This document shows positions 8,078 through 16,799 of a stretch of DNA of 64,000 nt, piece by piece; the stretch's first letter is position 1, and each line of letters begins with the position of its first letter. Under the pieces are notes generated by a model. The model ran no database searches. It was not told where the DNA came from and saw nothing but the letters and a program-made list of their open reading frames with translations. Origin of the DNA: Streptomyces pseudovenezuelae (GTDB taxonomy: Bacteria > Actinomycetota > Actinomycetes > Streptomycetales > Streptomycetaceae); NCBI RefSeq assembly GCF_029892565.1, contig NZ_JARXVH010000015.1, forward strand, positions 181,557 through 245,556, read 5' to 3'. The position numbers and the translations under genes are program-made.

Positions 8078-9400
8078 TCAGAAGAAGTCCGCCCACGGCT
8101 GGTCCCAGATCTGCTTCACGCACAGCACCAGGAACAGCACCCCGGCCAGCGCCAGCATCGCGTTGCTGAGCAGGCCGTTGCGCCATTCGGCCGGGGTGCG
8201 GCTGGAGTTGAGGAGCCAGATCAGGGTGCCGGCGAGGAAGGGCAGGAAGGCCGCGCCCAGGACGCCGTAGAGGATGATCAGTCGGAAGGGCTCGCCCTGG
8301 AAGAGCAGGACGATCGGCGGGAAGGTCAGCCACAGCAGGTACGCGCGGAAGGGCCAGGAGCGCTCGCGGGCACCGGAGGCGACCTCCTCGCCGCGTACCG
8401 TCGAGCGCGCCCGGGAGCGGGCCACGAAGTCGGCGAACATCAGGCTCACGCCGTGCCAGACGCCGATCAGTGAGGTGAAGGACGTGGCGAAGAAGCCGAT
8501 CAGGAAGAACTTGGCCGTCGCCGTGCCGTATTCGGCCTCCAGGATGTCGCTCAGCTGGATCAGGCCCTTGTCGCCGCTGGCGATGGCCACGTTGGCGGAG
8601 TGCAGCAGTTCCGCGCCGACGAAGAGCATCGCGACGACGAAGATGCCGGTGGTGGCGTAGGCGACGCGGTTGTCGAACCGCATCACCTTCATCCAGCCGG
8701 TGTTGGTCCAGCCCTTGGCGTTGACCCAGTAGCCGTACGCGGCCAGCGTGATCGTGCCGCCGACGCCGCCGATCAGGCCCAGGGTGTTGAGGATCGAGTC
8801 CTTCTCGTCGGGCAGGACGGGCAGCAGGCCCGCGAAGGCGTCGCCCAGGTTCGGGGTGACCCGGATCGCGAGGTAGACCGTCACCACGAACATGACGCCG
8901 ACCAGGACCGTCATGACCTTCTCGAAGACCTCGTACTTGTTGAACCAGACGAAGACCAGTCCGACCAGCCCGCAGGCGATGCCCCACCATTCGAGGTCCA
9001 TCACGTGCGGGAACAGCGCCTGCAGGGGCAGCGCGCTCGACGACATCGCCGCCGCGCCGTAGACGAAGCCCCAGATCACCGCGTAGACGACGAAGAAGTA
9101 CGTCGTCCAGCGGCCCAGGCTCGCCCAGCCGTCGAACAGGGTGCGGCCGGTGGACAGATGCCAGCGTCCGGCCGCCTCCGCGAGGGAGATCTTCACCAGG
9201 CAGCCGACGATGGCCGCCCACAGGAGCGTGTAGCCGAAGTTGCTGCCCGCGATGAGCGTGGCCACCAGGTCACCGGCGCCCACGCCGGTGGCGGCGACCA
9301 CGATTCCGGGGCCGATGTACCGCCAACTCGATTTACGTGGGGTGGAGTCGATGCCGGATGCCGCCTCGGTGTCAGTGGGGTTTCCCGTGGTGTCCGTCAT
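8078..9400 (-). CDS. Nramp-family transporter lacking the canonical metal-binding motifs
   Basis: A 440-residue integral membrane protein with about 11 hydrophobic segments and clear Nramp (SLC11) alignment: YIGPGIVVAATGVGAGDLVA corresponds to TM1, AGSNFGYTLLWAA follows as in the family. However, the DPGN metal-coordinating motif of TM1 is GAGD (41-44), and the MPH motif expected in TM6 reads as a TITLAAYGYW-type sequence, so the Asp, Asn, Met and His ligands are all replaced. It is therefore unlikely to be a classical Mn/Fe transporter; substrate is unknown. The ATG at 9400 is chosen over an in-frame TTG 12 codons upstream; neither has a strong SD. Confidence 0.8.
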   Translation of the reverse strand: MTDTTGNPTDTEAASGIDSTPRKSSWRYIGPGIVVAATGVGAGDLVATLIAGSNFGYTLLWAAIVGCLVKISLAEAAGRWHLSTGRTLFDGWASLGRWTTYFFVVYAVIWGFVYGAAAMSSSALPLQALFPHVMDLEWWGIACGLVGLVFVWFNKYEVFEKVMTVLVGVMFVVTVYLAIRVTPNLGDAFAGLLPVLPDEKDSILNTLGLIGGVGGTITLAAYGYWVNAKGWTNTGWMKVMRFDNRVAYATTGIFVVAMLFVGAELLHSANVAIASGDKGLIQLSDILEAEYGTATAKFFLIGFFATSFTSLIGVWHGVSLMFADFVARSRARSTVRGEEVASGARERSWPFRAYLLWLTFPPIVLLFQGEPFRLIILYGVLGAAFLPFLAGTLIWLLNSSRTPAEWRNGLLSNAMLALAGVLFLVLCVKQIWDQPWADFF

Positions 9401-9454
9401 GGTGGTCAAGAAAGCGCAAAGAGGCGGCAGGGGCAAGAGGGCCTGCGCGTACGG

Positions 9455-10363
9455 CTATCCGTACTGGAGTCGGATCGTGGCCCCCTTCGCGTCGTCGCGC
9501 ATGTCCACGTACGCGCAGACCTGCCGGGTGAACCACAGTCCCTGCGCGGGCTCCAACTCGGCACCGGGCGGCGGCACGAAGCCCGCGAGGGGGTCGTCCA
9601 CCCGTCGCTCGGCGCGCAGTTCGCAGACGACGGCCGGGGCCCGGCCCCACAGCAGCACGCCGGTCACGGGTCCGAGGGAGGCGAGCGCGGCGGTGACGGC
9701 CTCGGTGAACAGCTCGGCGTCGGCGGGAGCGAGGCCCCGGGCGGCGGCCCTGGCGCGTACGGCGGCGGGGTACGGCTGCGGGAGCAGTACCGCGTCGGAC
9801 CCGGGCGGTCCCTGTGCCACGGCGTCGAGTTCGGCGGCGAGGACGACCGGGTCCTCGTACACGCCGGTGTCCGGATGGGCGCGGCGGGCCGCCCCGACGA
9901 TGGCGGCACCGGCGGTGCGGATGTCGTACGCGCACAGGAACGTCGCCGCCGTGGGCGCGAACAGGAGGTTGGCGAGGGCCTCGTAGCGGATCCACTCGGC
10001 GGTCTCGCGCGTGGAGCGTCCGGCGCGGCCGGCCCAGTCGGGCTCCGTGAGGAGGTGGACCCGGCCGTCGGATCCGGCCCGGGAGTCGAGGTAACCGGCC
10101 ACCTGGGCAACGGCGTTGGCGGCCGAGCCGGTGTACCAGTCGCCGTGCGGGATCAGGCGCACGTGCCGCGCGTCGCCGCCGAGGGCGTCCCGCAGCAGGT
10201 CCAGCCGCTCGGGGGCGGCGACGGTCACCGGCGGGGGTTCACCCGGGGCGGCGAGGCCCTCGGCGAGGAAGGGCAGGGCGGCGGCCACGAACGCGTCGTC
10301 CGCGCCGAACACGGCCATGCGGTGGTCGAACGCGCGGTGGTCGAACGAGGAGGTGCGGGTCAT
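9455..10363 (-). CDS. MEDS-domain sensory protein with degenerate RsbW-like C terminus
   Basis: A 302-residue cytoplasmic protein. Residues 1-175 resemble the MEDS (DcmR sensory) domain found with Streptomyces anti-sigma and two-component regulators: an opening that reads HRMAVFGADDAFVAAALPFL, later RYEALANLLF. The last 50 residues (GLWFTRQVCAYVDMRDDAKG then TIRLQ) resemble the end of an RsbW-type HATPase domain, while the N and G1 boxes of a working ATPase are not obvious. It is probably a switch protein in stress or sigma-factor regulation. ATG has an excellent SD (GGAGGAG). It lies 54 nt upstream of the Nramp-like gene on the same strand and may be cotranscribed. Confidence 0.7.
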   Translation of the reverse strand: MTRTSSFDHRAFDHRMAVFGADDAFVAAALPFLAEGLAAPGEPPPVTVAAPERLDLLRDALGGDARHVRLIPHGDWYTGSAANAVAQVAGYLDSRAGSDGRVHLLTEPDWAGRAGRSTRETAEWIRYEALANLLFAPTAATFLCAYDIRTAGAAIVGAARRAHPDTGVYEDPVVLAAELDAVAQGPPGSDAVLLPQPYPAAVRARAAARGLAPADAELFTEAVTAALASLGPVTGVLLWGRAPAVVCELRAERRVDDPLAGFVPPPGAELEPAQGLWFTRQVCAYVDMRDDAKGATIRLQYG

Positions 10364-10691
10364 GGTTCTCCTCCGGCTGGGGGGTCTTACCGTGGGCCGC
10401 GGCTCCCCTTGCGCCGAGTCCAACTCTCCATCGTGGCCCGGCACTTGCGCACGCCCCGCTCACACCCGCGAGTGCACTTCGCCGGGGACCGAGCCGGAGG
10501 TGACCCCCGCGCGTACACTGCGCGGCCGTTTTCCGAACGGTTCACGCCAAGGACTCTTGGGCCACTCTTGACCAGCTCATGACATAAGTCCACGATGGGC
10601 CCGCCACCAGCACCAGTAGGTCGCTGAACCACCCCCGCTCCACCCCCCACTTCCGGAGACCCCGGAACCCCAGGAGAAACCAGGAGACTTC
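10364..10691. other. Divergent intergenic region
   Basis: A 328-bp gap between the MEDS gene (minus) and the carboxypeptidase gene (plus). No ORF with convincing coding character. It contains a short inverted repeat CCGTT-TTCCG-AACGG near 10530 and TTGACC at 10568-10573 as a possible -35 element, but no well-spaced -10 box could be assigned. Confidence 0.4.
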
Positions 10692-12044
10692 ATGCGACTT
10701 CGGATACGAGGCTCAGGCGCCCGCGGCAGACGCACCGCCGCCCTCGCCACCCTCCTCGCCCTGACCCTCGCGGCACCCCTCTCCGCGAACGCCGACGGCG
10801 CCGACAGCCCTGCCGGCACCGCCAACGCGGCTCCCACCGCCGACGACATCCGGCAGTACGAGATCCACGTCGACCACAACACCCCCGTCACCCGCACCGC
10901 GATCGCCGCGGCCGGGGTGAGCGTGGACGAGGCCGACGAGGAGACGGTGGTCGTCTCCGGCCGGACCGCGCAGATCAAGAAGCTGCGCGCGCAGGGCTAC
11001 GAGGTCACGCCGCTCGGCTCGGCCCCGGACCGCTCCTCCGGCGAGGCCCGGCTCTTCGACTTCCCCACGGCCGACTCGAAGTACCACAACTACGCCGAGA
11101 CGACCGCGGAGATCGACCAGCGGCTGGCCGCCTACCCCGGCATCATGAGCAAGCGCGTGATCGGCACCTCGTACCAGGGCCGGAACATCGTCGCGATCAA
11201 GGTCAGCGACAACGTGGCGACCGACGAGAGCGAGCCCGAGGTCCTCTTCACCTTCCACCAGCACGCGCGCGAGCACCTGACGGTGGAGATGGCGCTGTAC
11301 CTGCTGCGGGAGTTGGGGACCGGCTACGGCAGCGACTCCCGGATCACCAACATGGTCAACAACCGCGAGATCTGGATCGTGCCCGACCTCAACCCGGACG
11401 GGGGCGAGTACGACATCGCCTCCGGCTCCTACCGCTCGTGGCGCAAGAACCGGCAGCCCAACTCCGGTTCCTCGTACGTCGGTACGGACCTGAACCGGAA
11501 CTGGAACTACAAGTTCGGCTGCTGCGGCGGGTCTTCGGGCTCGACCTCGTCCGAGACCTACCGGGGTGCGTCCGCCGAGTCCGCGCCCGAGGTGAAGGTC
11601 GTCGCGAACTTCGTGCGCGGCCGGGTCGTCGGCGGCAAGCAGCAGATCACCGCGGGGATCGACTTCCACACGTACAGCGAGCTGGTGCTGTGGCCGTTCG
11701 GGTACACCTACTCGGACACCACGACCGGGATGACGGCGGACGACTACAACGCCTTCAGGACGGTCGGGCAGAAGATGGCCGCGAGCAACGGCTACACCGC
11801 CGAGCAGTCGAGCGACCTGTACATCACGGACGGGTCGATCGACGACTATCTCTGGGGCACGCAGAAGATCTTCTCGTACACCTTCGAGATGTACCCGACG
11901 TCCAGTTCCGGGGGCGGTTTCTACCCGCCCGACGAGGTCATCGAGCGTGAGACCTCCCGGAACCGGGACGCGGTGCTGCAACTGCTGGAGAACTCGGACT
12001 GCATGTACCGGTCGATCGGCAAGGAGGCGCAGTACTGCGCCTAA
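10692..12044 (+). CDS. Secreted M14 zinc carboxypeptidase
   Basis: A 450-residue exported metallocarboxypeptidase. A signal peptide (about 1-35) precedes a propeptide-like region (about 50-115) and the M14 catalytic domain. Zinc ligands are the HARE motif H191/E194 and H326 in DFHTYSE; the catalytic Glu is E399 in FEMYP. LNRNWNY around residue 273 supplies the substrate Arg/Asn signature of the family. It removes C-terminal residues from peptides outside the cell. AGGAG precedes the ATG. Its TAA stop overlaps the stop of the converging acidic-protein gene by 3 nt. Confidence 0.9.
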   Translation: MRLRIRGSGARGRRTAALATLLALTLAAPLSANADGADSPAGTANAAPTADDIRQYEIHVDHNTPVTRTAIAAAGVSVDEADEETVVVSGRTAQIKKLRAQGYEVTPLGSAPDRSSGEARLFDFPTADSKYHNYAETTAEIDQRLAAYPGIMSKRVIGTSYQGRNIVAIKVSDNVATDESEPEVLFTFHQHAREHLTVEMALYLLRELGTGYGSDSRITNMVNNREIWIVPDLNPDGGEYDIASGSYRSWRKNRQPNSGSSYVGTDLNRNWNYKFGCCGGSSGSTSSETYRGASAESAPEVKVVANFVRGRVVGGKQQITAGIDFHTYSELVLWPFGYTYSDTTTGMTADDYNAFRTVGQKMAASNGYTAEQSSDLYITDGSIDDYLWGTQKIFSYTFEMYPTSSSGGGFYPPDEVIERETSRNRDAVLQLLENSDCMYRSIGKEAQYCA

Positions 12045-12751
12045 TCGGCGTCCTTGGCCTTTGACTTGACGTCGGTCTTGGTCTCGGCCTCGGTTTCGGC
12101 CTTGTCCTCGACGTCGGGCTCAGTCTCGGCGTCGGCGTCGAGCTCGGCGTCGGCGTCGAGCTCGGCCTCGGCGTCGAGCTCGGCCTCGGCGTCGGTCTCG
12201 TCCTCGACCGCGTCCTCGGCGTCGCCTTCTTCGAAGTAGGCGTCGAGGACCGCGTCCAGCTGTTCCTCCCACTCACCGAAGCGTGCCCTGGCCGTCGCCT
12301 CGATCTCGATCGGGTACCAGCGGCGCTCAGGGGTGTGCACGGTGATGGTGAACCGCTTGCCGAAGCGCGGGGTCTCCGTCTCCACGGCGCCGATCTCGTC
12401 CCAGCGGAACTCGCACTGCTGGTCGTCCAGGGTGAGCCGGACGCCCTTCTCGTCGGCGACGATCCGCGCGCGCCGGTCGGAGGCCTCGAAGACGGGCCCG
12501 TCGCCGGACTCGTCCGTCTCCTCGACCTCGTCATCGGCGTCCGCGTCGGACTCACCGTCGGCCTCCGCCTCGGCCTCGGTGTCCGCCTCGTTGTCGGTCC
12601 CGGGCTCCTCCGGCGCCGCGTCCTCGGCCTCGTCCGGCTGCTTCGCCTTCTCCGGCTCATCGGACACGGGCGACGTGAGCCCGGGGATGAATGCCGGGTC
12701 GAACCCGGCGCCCTCCAGGGGCTGGCTGCTCGAACCTATGCGCTGCTCCAC
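12041..12751 (-). CDS. Acidic repeat-rich protein of unknown function
   Basis: A protein of about 236 residues with three parts: an N-terminal motif region (EQRIGSSSQPLEGAGFDPAF), a long Glu/Asp/Ala stretch, a folded centre of about 90 residues (QCEFRWDEIGAVETETPRFG and after, PH-domain-like in pattern), and a C-terminal acidic tail made of AELDAEAELDADAE repeats, ending in a Lys/Asp-rich segment. No signal peptide. The GTG at 12751 is chosen because recognisable sequence begins there; a TTG at 12799 is in frame. CATACT lies 7 nt upstream of the GTG and could be a -10 box, giving a leaderless mRNA. Function is unknown. Confidence 0.65.
   Translation of the reverse strand: MEQRIGSSSQPLEGAGFDPAFIPGLTSPVSDEPEKAKQPDEAEDAAPEEPGTDNEADTEAEAEADGESDADADDEVEETDESGDGPVFEASDRRARIVADEKGVRLTLDDQQCEFRWDEIGAVETETPRFGKRFTITVHTPERRWYPIEIEATARARFGEWEEQLDAVLDAYFEEGDAEDAVEDETDAEAELDAEAELDADAELDADAETEPDVEDKAETEAETKTDVKSKAKDAD
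12131..12184. repeat. Three tandem 18-bp units inside the acidic protein gene
   Basis: Units of GTCGGCGTCGAGCTCGGC at 12131-12148, 12149-12166 and 12167-12184 (last with one mismatch) encode six-residue acidic repeats of the type AELDAD on the minus strand. Confidence 0.85.
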
Positions 12752-12845
12752 AGCGGGAAGTATGGTCGACGATCCTGTGGTGGGCACAGCCAGCCCCAAC
12801 TTTGTTATCGGACGCCTACACGGACAAACCGAGCCCCACGGGCCC

Positions 12846-14324
12846 CTATACGAACAAGCTCACCACCGCCGCCACCGCGAACCCCGCCACCGACAGCACC
12901 GACTCCAGCACGGTCCACGTCTTGAGGGTGTCCCGTTCGGTGATGCCGAAGTACTTGGCGACCATCCAGAAGCCTCCGTCGTTGACGTGCGAGGCGAAGA
13001 TCGAGCCGGCCGAGATCGCCATGATGACCAGGGCGACGAACGCCTGCGAGTGGTCGCCCTCCGACAGCAGCGGCGCCACGATGCCCGCCGTCGTCACGAT
13101 CGCCACCGTGGCCGAGCCCTGGGCGACGCGCAGGACGAGGGAGATCAGGTAGGAGAGGACGATCACCGGGAGGCCGACGTCGTTGAAGGTGTCCGAGAGA
13201 GCCTGGGCGACCCCGCTGGCCTTGAGGATCGCGCCGAAGATGCCGCCCGCGCCGACGACGAGCAGGATGTTGCCGACCGGCTTCAGGGAGGCCGTAGAGA
13301 CGGTCTCCAGGGACTTGCGGGACCAGCCGCGCCGGATGCCCAGCAGGTAGTAGGCGAGGAACAGGGCGATCGTCAGCGCCACGAAGGGGTGGCCGAAGAA
13401 CTCGATCACCGAGCGGCCCGTGGAGGGGTCCAGGGCGATCGAGGAGAAGGTGGCCGCCAGGATGAGGATCAGCGGGGTGCCGATGATGCCGAGCACCGTG
13501 CCCAGCGGCACCGGCGTCTCCCGCGGCTCCACCCCCGACTCGCGCTGCTCGTCGATGACCGCCTGCTTGGCCTCCGCGGCCGCCTCCACCATGTCCTGCG
13601 GTACGGCGACGAAGATGCGGTTGCCGATCCAGGCGGAGAAGACCCAGGCGGCCAGCACCGCGGGGAGCCCGCAGATGATGCCCATCAGGATGACCCAGCC
13701 GAGGTCCACGTGCAGCAGACCGGCGGCGGCCACCGGGCCGGGGTGCGGGGGCAGGAAGGCGTGGGTCATGGACAGGCCGGCCAGCAGCGGCAGGCAGTAG
13801 AGCAGGATCGACTTGCCGCCACGCTTGGCCGCCGCGTACACGATCGGCGCCAGGACGAAGATGCCGACGTCGAAGAAGACCGGGATGCCGAAGATGAGGC
13901 CGGTGAGGCCCATGGCGAGCGGTGCGCGCTTCTCGCCGAAGAGGTTGAGCAGCCGGGACGCCAACACCTCGGCGCCGCCGCTGACTTCGAGGATCGCGCC
14001 GAGCATCGTGCCCAGGCCGATGATGATCGCGACATGGCCGAGGATGCCGCCCATCCCGGACTCGATGGTCGACACGGCGTCCGATCGCTGGACGGTGCCG
14101 AAGAGTTCGGTGACCGAGAGGCCGGCGAGCAGGCCGACGGCTATGGAGACCGCGAGGAGGGCGACGAAGGGCTGCAGTCTGACCTTGATGATCAGGAAGA
14201 GGAGCAGGACGATGCCGATGGCGGCGACGGTCAGCAGACCGGCGGTGCCGTCGAGGAGGAGGAGCAGGCCGCCGGTGTGGGGTGGGGTCTCGGCGGGGGC
14301 TGTCGCGGCGAGCGGATGGGACAT
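12846..14324 (-). CDS. GntP-family permease (gluconate or D-serine type)
   Basis: A 492-residue polytopic membrane protein with about 12-14 hydrophobic segments, matching the GntP family of proton symporters: GHVAIIIGLGTMLGAILEVS, the FLPPHPGPVAAA signature and RVAQGSATVAIVTTAG are all present. GntP members import gluconate, but DsdX of the same family imports D-serine. Because the neighbouring genes include a D-serine-deaminase-like enzyme, a D-aminoacylase and RidA, a D-amino acid substrate is a serious alternative. ATG with AGAGGAC upstream is used rather than an in-frame codon 9 residues earlier. The RidA gene lies 109 nt upstream on the same strand. Confidence 0.85.
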   Translation of the reverse strand: MSHPLAATAPAETPPHTGGLLLLLDGTAGLLTVAAIGIVLLLFLIIKVRLQPFVALLAVSIAVGLLAGLSVTELFGTVQRSDAVSTIESGMGGILGHVAIIIGLGTMLGAILEVSGGAEVLASRLLNLFGEKRAPLAMGLTGLIFGIPVFFDVGIFVLAPIVYAAAKRGGKSILLYCLPLLAGLSMTHAFLPPHPGPVAAAGLLHVDLGWVILMGIICGLPAVLAAWVFSAWIGNRIFVAVPQDMVEAAAEAKQAVIDEQRESGVEPRETPVPLGTVLGIIGTPLILILAATFSSIALDPSTGRSVIEFFGHPFVALTIALFLAYYLLGIRRGWSRKSLETVSTASLKPVGNILLVVGAGGIFGAILKASGVAQALSDTFNDVGLPVIVLSYLISLVLRVAQGSATVAIVTTAGIVAPLLSEGDHSQAFVALVIMAISAGSIFASHVNDGGFWMVAKYFGITERDTLKTWTVLESVLSVAGFAVAAVVSLFV

Positions 14325-14433
14325 GGGTGGGGGTCCTCTGGGTGAGTACACGGGACTTTCGGGCAGGGGGGATCACGGCATGGCACCCGGGTAGGCGCCA
14401 TGCCGGTTACGGCGTGCGGGAGTTGAGGGGGTG

Positions 14434-14844
14434 TCAGCCGAGGACGGCGAGTGCGTCGATCTCGATGAGCAGACCCGCGGGGAGGCCGACGTAGACCGTC
14501 GTGCGGGCGGCCGGCGGTGCGGTGAGGCCCTGCTCCTCGAAGTACGCGTTGTAGATCGCGTTCATCTCGGCGAAGTGGTCGACGTCCGTCAGATAGACGC
14601 GGATCATCATCGCGTCGTCCCAGCTCGCGCCGCCCTCCTCCAGGATCGCCTTGACGTTGGCGAGGGTCTGGAGGGTCTGCTCGCGCAGGGTGGGGCCGGC
14701 CGGTGTGGGGGGCTTGCCCTCCTCGGCCGGGAGGAAGCCGACCTGGCCGGCGACCTGGAGGATGTTGCCCTTCCTCACGCCGTGCGAGAACTTCGCGGGC
14801 GGGGCGGTGTGGGTCTTGGGGGTGAGGGCGATCTTGTCCGTCAT
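14434..14844 (-). CDS. RidA family enamine/imine deaminase
   Basis: A 136-residue protein of the RidA/YjgF/UK114 family; motifs KGNILQVAGQVG and the Arg-containing MMIRVYLTDVDHFAEMN with a C-terminal ARTTVYVGLPAGLLIEI match the family. RidA hydrolyses the reactive 2-aminoacrylate and other imines released by PLP enzymes such as serine/threonine dehydratases. Its place next to a D-serine-deaminase-like gene fits a role in cleaning up that reaction. It lies 25 nt after the IclR gene and is probably in the same operon. Confidence 0.88.
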   Translation of the reverse strand: MTDKIALTPKTHTAPPAKFSHGVRKGNILQVAGQVGFLPAEEGKPPTPAGPTLREQTLQTLANVKAILEEGGASWDDAMMIRVYLTDVDHFAEMNAIYNAYFEEQGLTAPPAARTTVYVGLPAGLLIEIDALAVLG

Positions 14845-14869
14845 GCCGGTCCTTTGCGGGGGTACGGGG

Positions 14870-15625
14870 TCACTGGGTCGCTGGTGTTCTTCCGGAGTAC
14901 TCGCCGCTGATCGCGTCGGCCGTGCGGCGCACCAGCGGAAGCAGGGTGAGGAGTTCGTCGGCGGTCACCACGACGTTCGGCGCGGAGACCGACATGGCGG
15001 CGGCGACCTTGCCGTCCGCGCCGCGGATGGGCGCCGCGACGCAGTTGATGGACTCCTCGTGGCCGCCGAGGTCGGTGGCCCAGCCCTGCTCGCGCACCTT
15101 GTCCAACTCCTTGAGGAAGGCGGGGGCGTTGGGCGTGGACCGGGCCGTGTACATGGGGTAGTCGAGCTCGTCGGCGAGGACGCGCCGCTCGCCCTCGGGC
15201 AGGTCGGCCAGGAGCAGCTTGGCGACGGCGGCGACGGTGATGGCGACGGGCTTGCCGATCCGCGAGTACATCCGCACCGGGTAGCGGCTCTCCACCTTGT
15301 CGATGTAGAGCACCTCGTGCTCCTCGTAGACGGCGAGGTGGACGGTGTGTCCGCACTGCTCGTTGAGGCGTGCGAGGTGGGGGTGGGCGATCTCGCGGAT
15401 GTCGAGGTTCTCCATGGCCTCCTGGGCGAGCGCGATGAGGCGGGCGCCGAGACGGTAGCGCTGGTCGGACTGGCGGTAGACCAGGCCGTGTTCGTGGAGG
15501 GTGCGCAGCAGCCGCAGGGCCGTGGACTTGTGGACGGCGAGCCGCTCGGCGACCTGGCCGAGGTCGGCGGGCCCCTCGGCGAGCAGCGGCAGGATGCTCA
15601 GCGCACGGTCGACGGTCTGGCTCAT
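14870..15625 (-). CDS. IclR family transcriptional regulator
   Basis: A 251-residue regulator. Residues 1-65 are the winged helix-turn-helix (VAERLAVHKSTALRLLRTL), and about 75-245 the IclR effector-binding GAF-like domain (GHTVHLAVYEEHEVLYIDKV; ESINCVAAPI). It overlaps the end of the PfkB kinase gene by 4 nt (ATGA), so the two are co-translated. It likely controls this locus by binding in the divergent intergenic region at 16666-16799, where GTTGC/GCAAC half-sites occur. Confidence 0.9.
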   Translation of the reverse strand: MSQTVDRALSILPLLAEGPADLGQVAERLAVHKSTALRLLRTLHEHGLVYRQSDQRYRLGARLIALAQEAMENLDIREIAHPHLARLNEQCGHTVHLAVYEEHEVLYIDKVESRYPVRMYSRIGKPVAITVAAVAKLLLADLPEGERRVLADELDYPMYTARSTPNAPAFLKELDKVREQGWATDLGGHEESINCVAAPIRGADGKVAAAMSVSAPNVVVTADELLTLLPLVRRTADAISGEYSGRTPATQ

Positions 15626-16665
15626 GGCGTACGTACCTCCTCGTCGGCCCGTTCGTCGGCTGCTGTCCAGCCGGGGCCGAGTCGAAGTCTCTCCCACGCC
15701 GGGTCGTCGAGAGCGACCAGCCGGTCGGCGTGGTCGCGGGCCGGAGGGACGGCGAGGTCGCCGGGGACGGTGAGGGCGGCGGCGGCCATGAGGTGGCCGT
15801 GCCGCAGGCGGTCGCGGACGGGCAGTCCGCGCAGGGTGGCGGAGAGGAAGCCGGCGGCGAACGCGTCCCCGGCTCCGACGGCGGCGACGACGTCGACGTG
15901 CGGGGCGGGGACGAAGGTGGCGCCGGTCCGGTCGTAGACGGTCGCTCCTAGGCCGCCCTGCTTGACGACGAGCACCGAGGGGTCGGGGAACGCGGCGCGC
16001 ACGGCGTCGGCACCCACCAGCCCCCACACCTCCCGCGCCTCGTCCTCGCCGACGAAGACGAGGTCGGCGGCGCGGGCCAGCTGCAGTGTCGTCTGCGGGC
16101 CGTCGGGGGTGCGCCACAGTCCGGGGCGGTGGTTGACGTCGAAGGAGACGAGGGGGCGGCCGTGACGCAGGACGGTCAGCTCGCGCATGAGGTCCGCGCA
16201 CCCGTCGGCCAGGGCCGCGGTGATCCCGGACAGATGCAGTACGCGTCCGGCGCGGACGGCGGCCAGGTCCACGTTCGCCACGGTCATCGCGGAGGCGGCG
16301 GAACCGGCCCGGTAGTACGCGACCTCGTGGGCGTCGGTGGCCCGGTCCCCGGCGGTGCGGAAGTACACGCCCGTCGGCCGCTCGGGGTCCCGCTCCACGG
16401 CGGTGACGTCGACGCCGTACGCCCCGATCGCCTCGATCAGGTGGTCCCCGAACCCGTCGGCGCCGACCCGGCTGACCCACCGGACCGTGTGTCCGGCCGC
16501 CGCGAGCACACAGGCCACGTTCGACTCAGCGCCGCCGATGGCACGGTCGAAGGAGGGGACGTCGGCGAGGCGGCCCGGCCGGGAGGGCAGGAAGGTCACC
16601 ATGGACTCGCCGAGCGCTACGACGTCCACGACGTCGGGGGCCTTGCCGGGTCCGGTGGCGGTCAC
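15622..16665 (-). CDS. PfkB family sugar kinase, 2-keto-3-deoxygluconate kinase-like
   Basis: A 347-residue ribokinase-fold kinase. The N-terminal GESMVTFLPSRPGRL and the FDRAIGGAESNVACVLA segment match the KdgK subgroup; the C-terminal VVAAVGAGDAFAAGFL contains the anion-hole and catalytic Asp of the PfkB signature 2. It would phosphorylate 2-keto-3-deoxygluconate or a related sugar acid; the link with a GntP permease supports sugar-acid catabolism, though the other neighbours point to D-amino acids. It is first in its operon, overlapping IclR by 4 nt. Confidence 0.85.
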   Translation of the reverse strand: MTATGPGKAPDVVDVVALGESMVTFLPSRPGRLADVPSFDRAIGGAESNVACVLAAAGHTVRWVSRVGADGFGDHLIEAIGAYGVDVTAVERDPERPTGVYFRTAGDRATDAHEVAYYRAGSAASAMTVANVDLAAVRAGRVLHLSGITAALADGCADLMRELTVLRHGRPLVSFDVNHRPGLWRTPDGPQTTLQLARAADLVFVGEDEAREVWGLVGADAVRAAFPDPSVLVVKQGGLGATVYDRTGATFVPAPHVDVVAAVGAGDAFAAGFLSATLRGLPVRDRLRHGHLMAAAALTVPGDLAVPPARDHADRLVALDDPAWERLRLGPGWTAADERADEEVRTP

Positions 16666-16728
16666 GATCGTCGTAGCTCCTGGGTGAGGGGGTCCCGGCG
16701 GCTCCGTTGACCCCGCGTTGGCCGAGAT

Positions 16729-16778
16729 GTTAGACAGCCGTAAGCGCTCTACGCAATGGACGTTGCAGATATCGCAAC
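16729..16778. promoter_or_regulatory. Divergent promoter region with IclR-type half-sites
   Basis: Within the 134-bp gap between the kinase operon and the deaminase gene, GTTGC-AGATATC-GCAAC (16762-16778) forms an inverted repeat, with a third related half-site ACGCAA at 16751-16756. On the minus strand, TTGCGT (16751-16756) and TCTAAC (16729-16734) are spaced 16 bp and could be the -35 and -10 of the kinase operon. The half-sites would let one IclR protein control both directions. Confidence 0.45.
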
Positions 16779-16799
16779 AGACCAGATCAGGGAGGTCCC

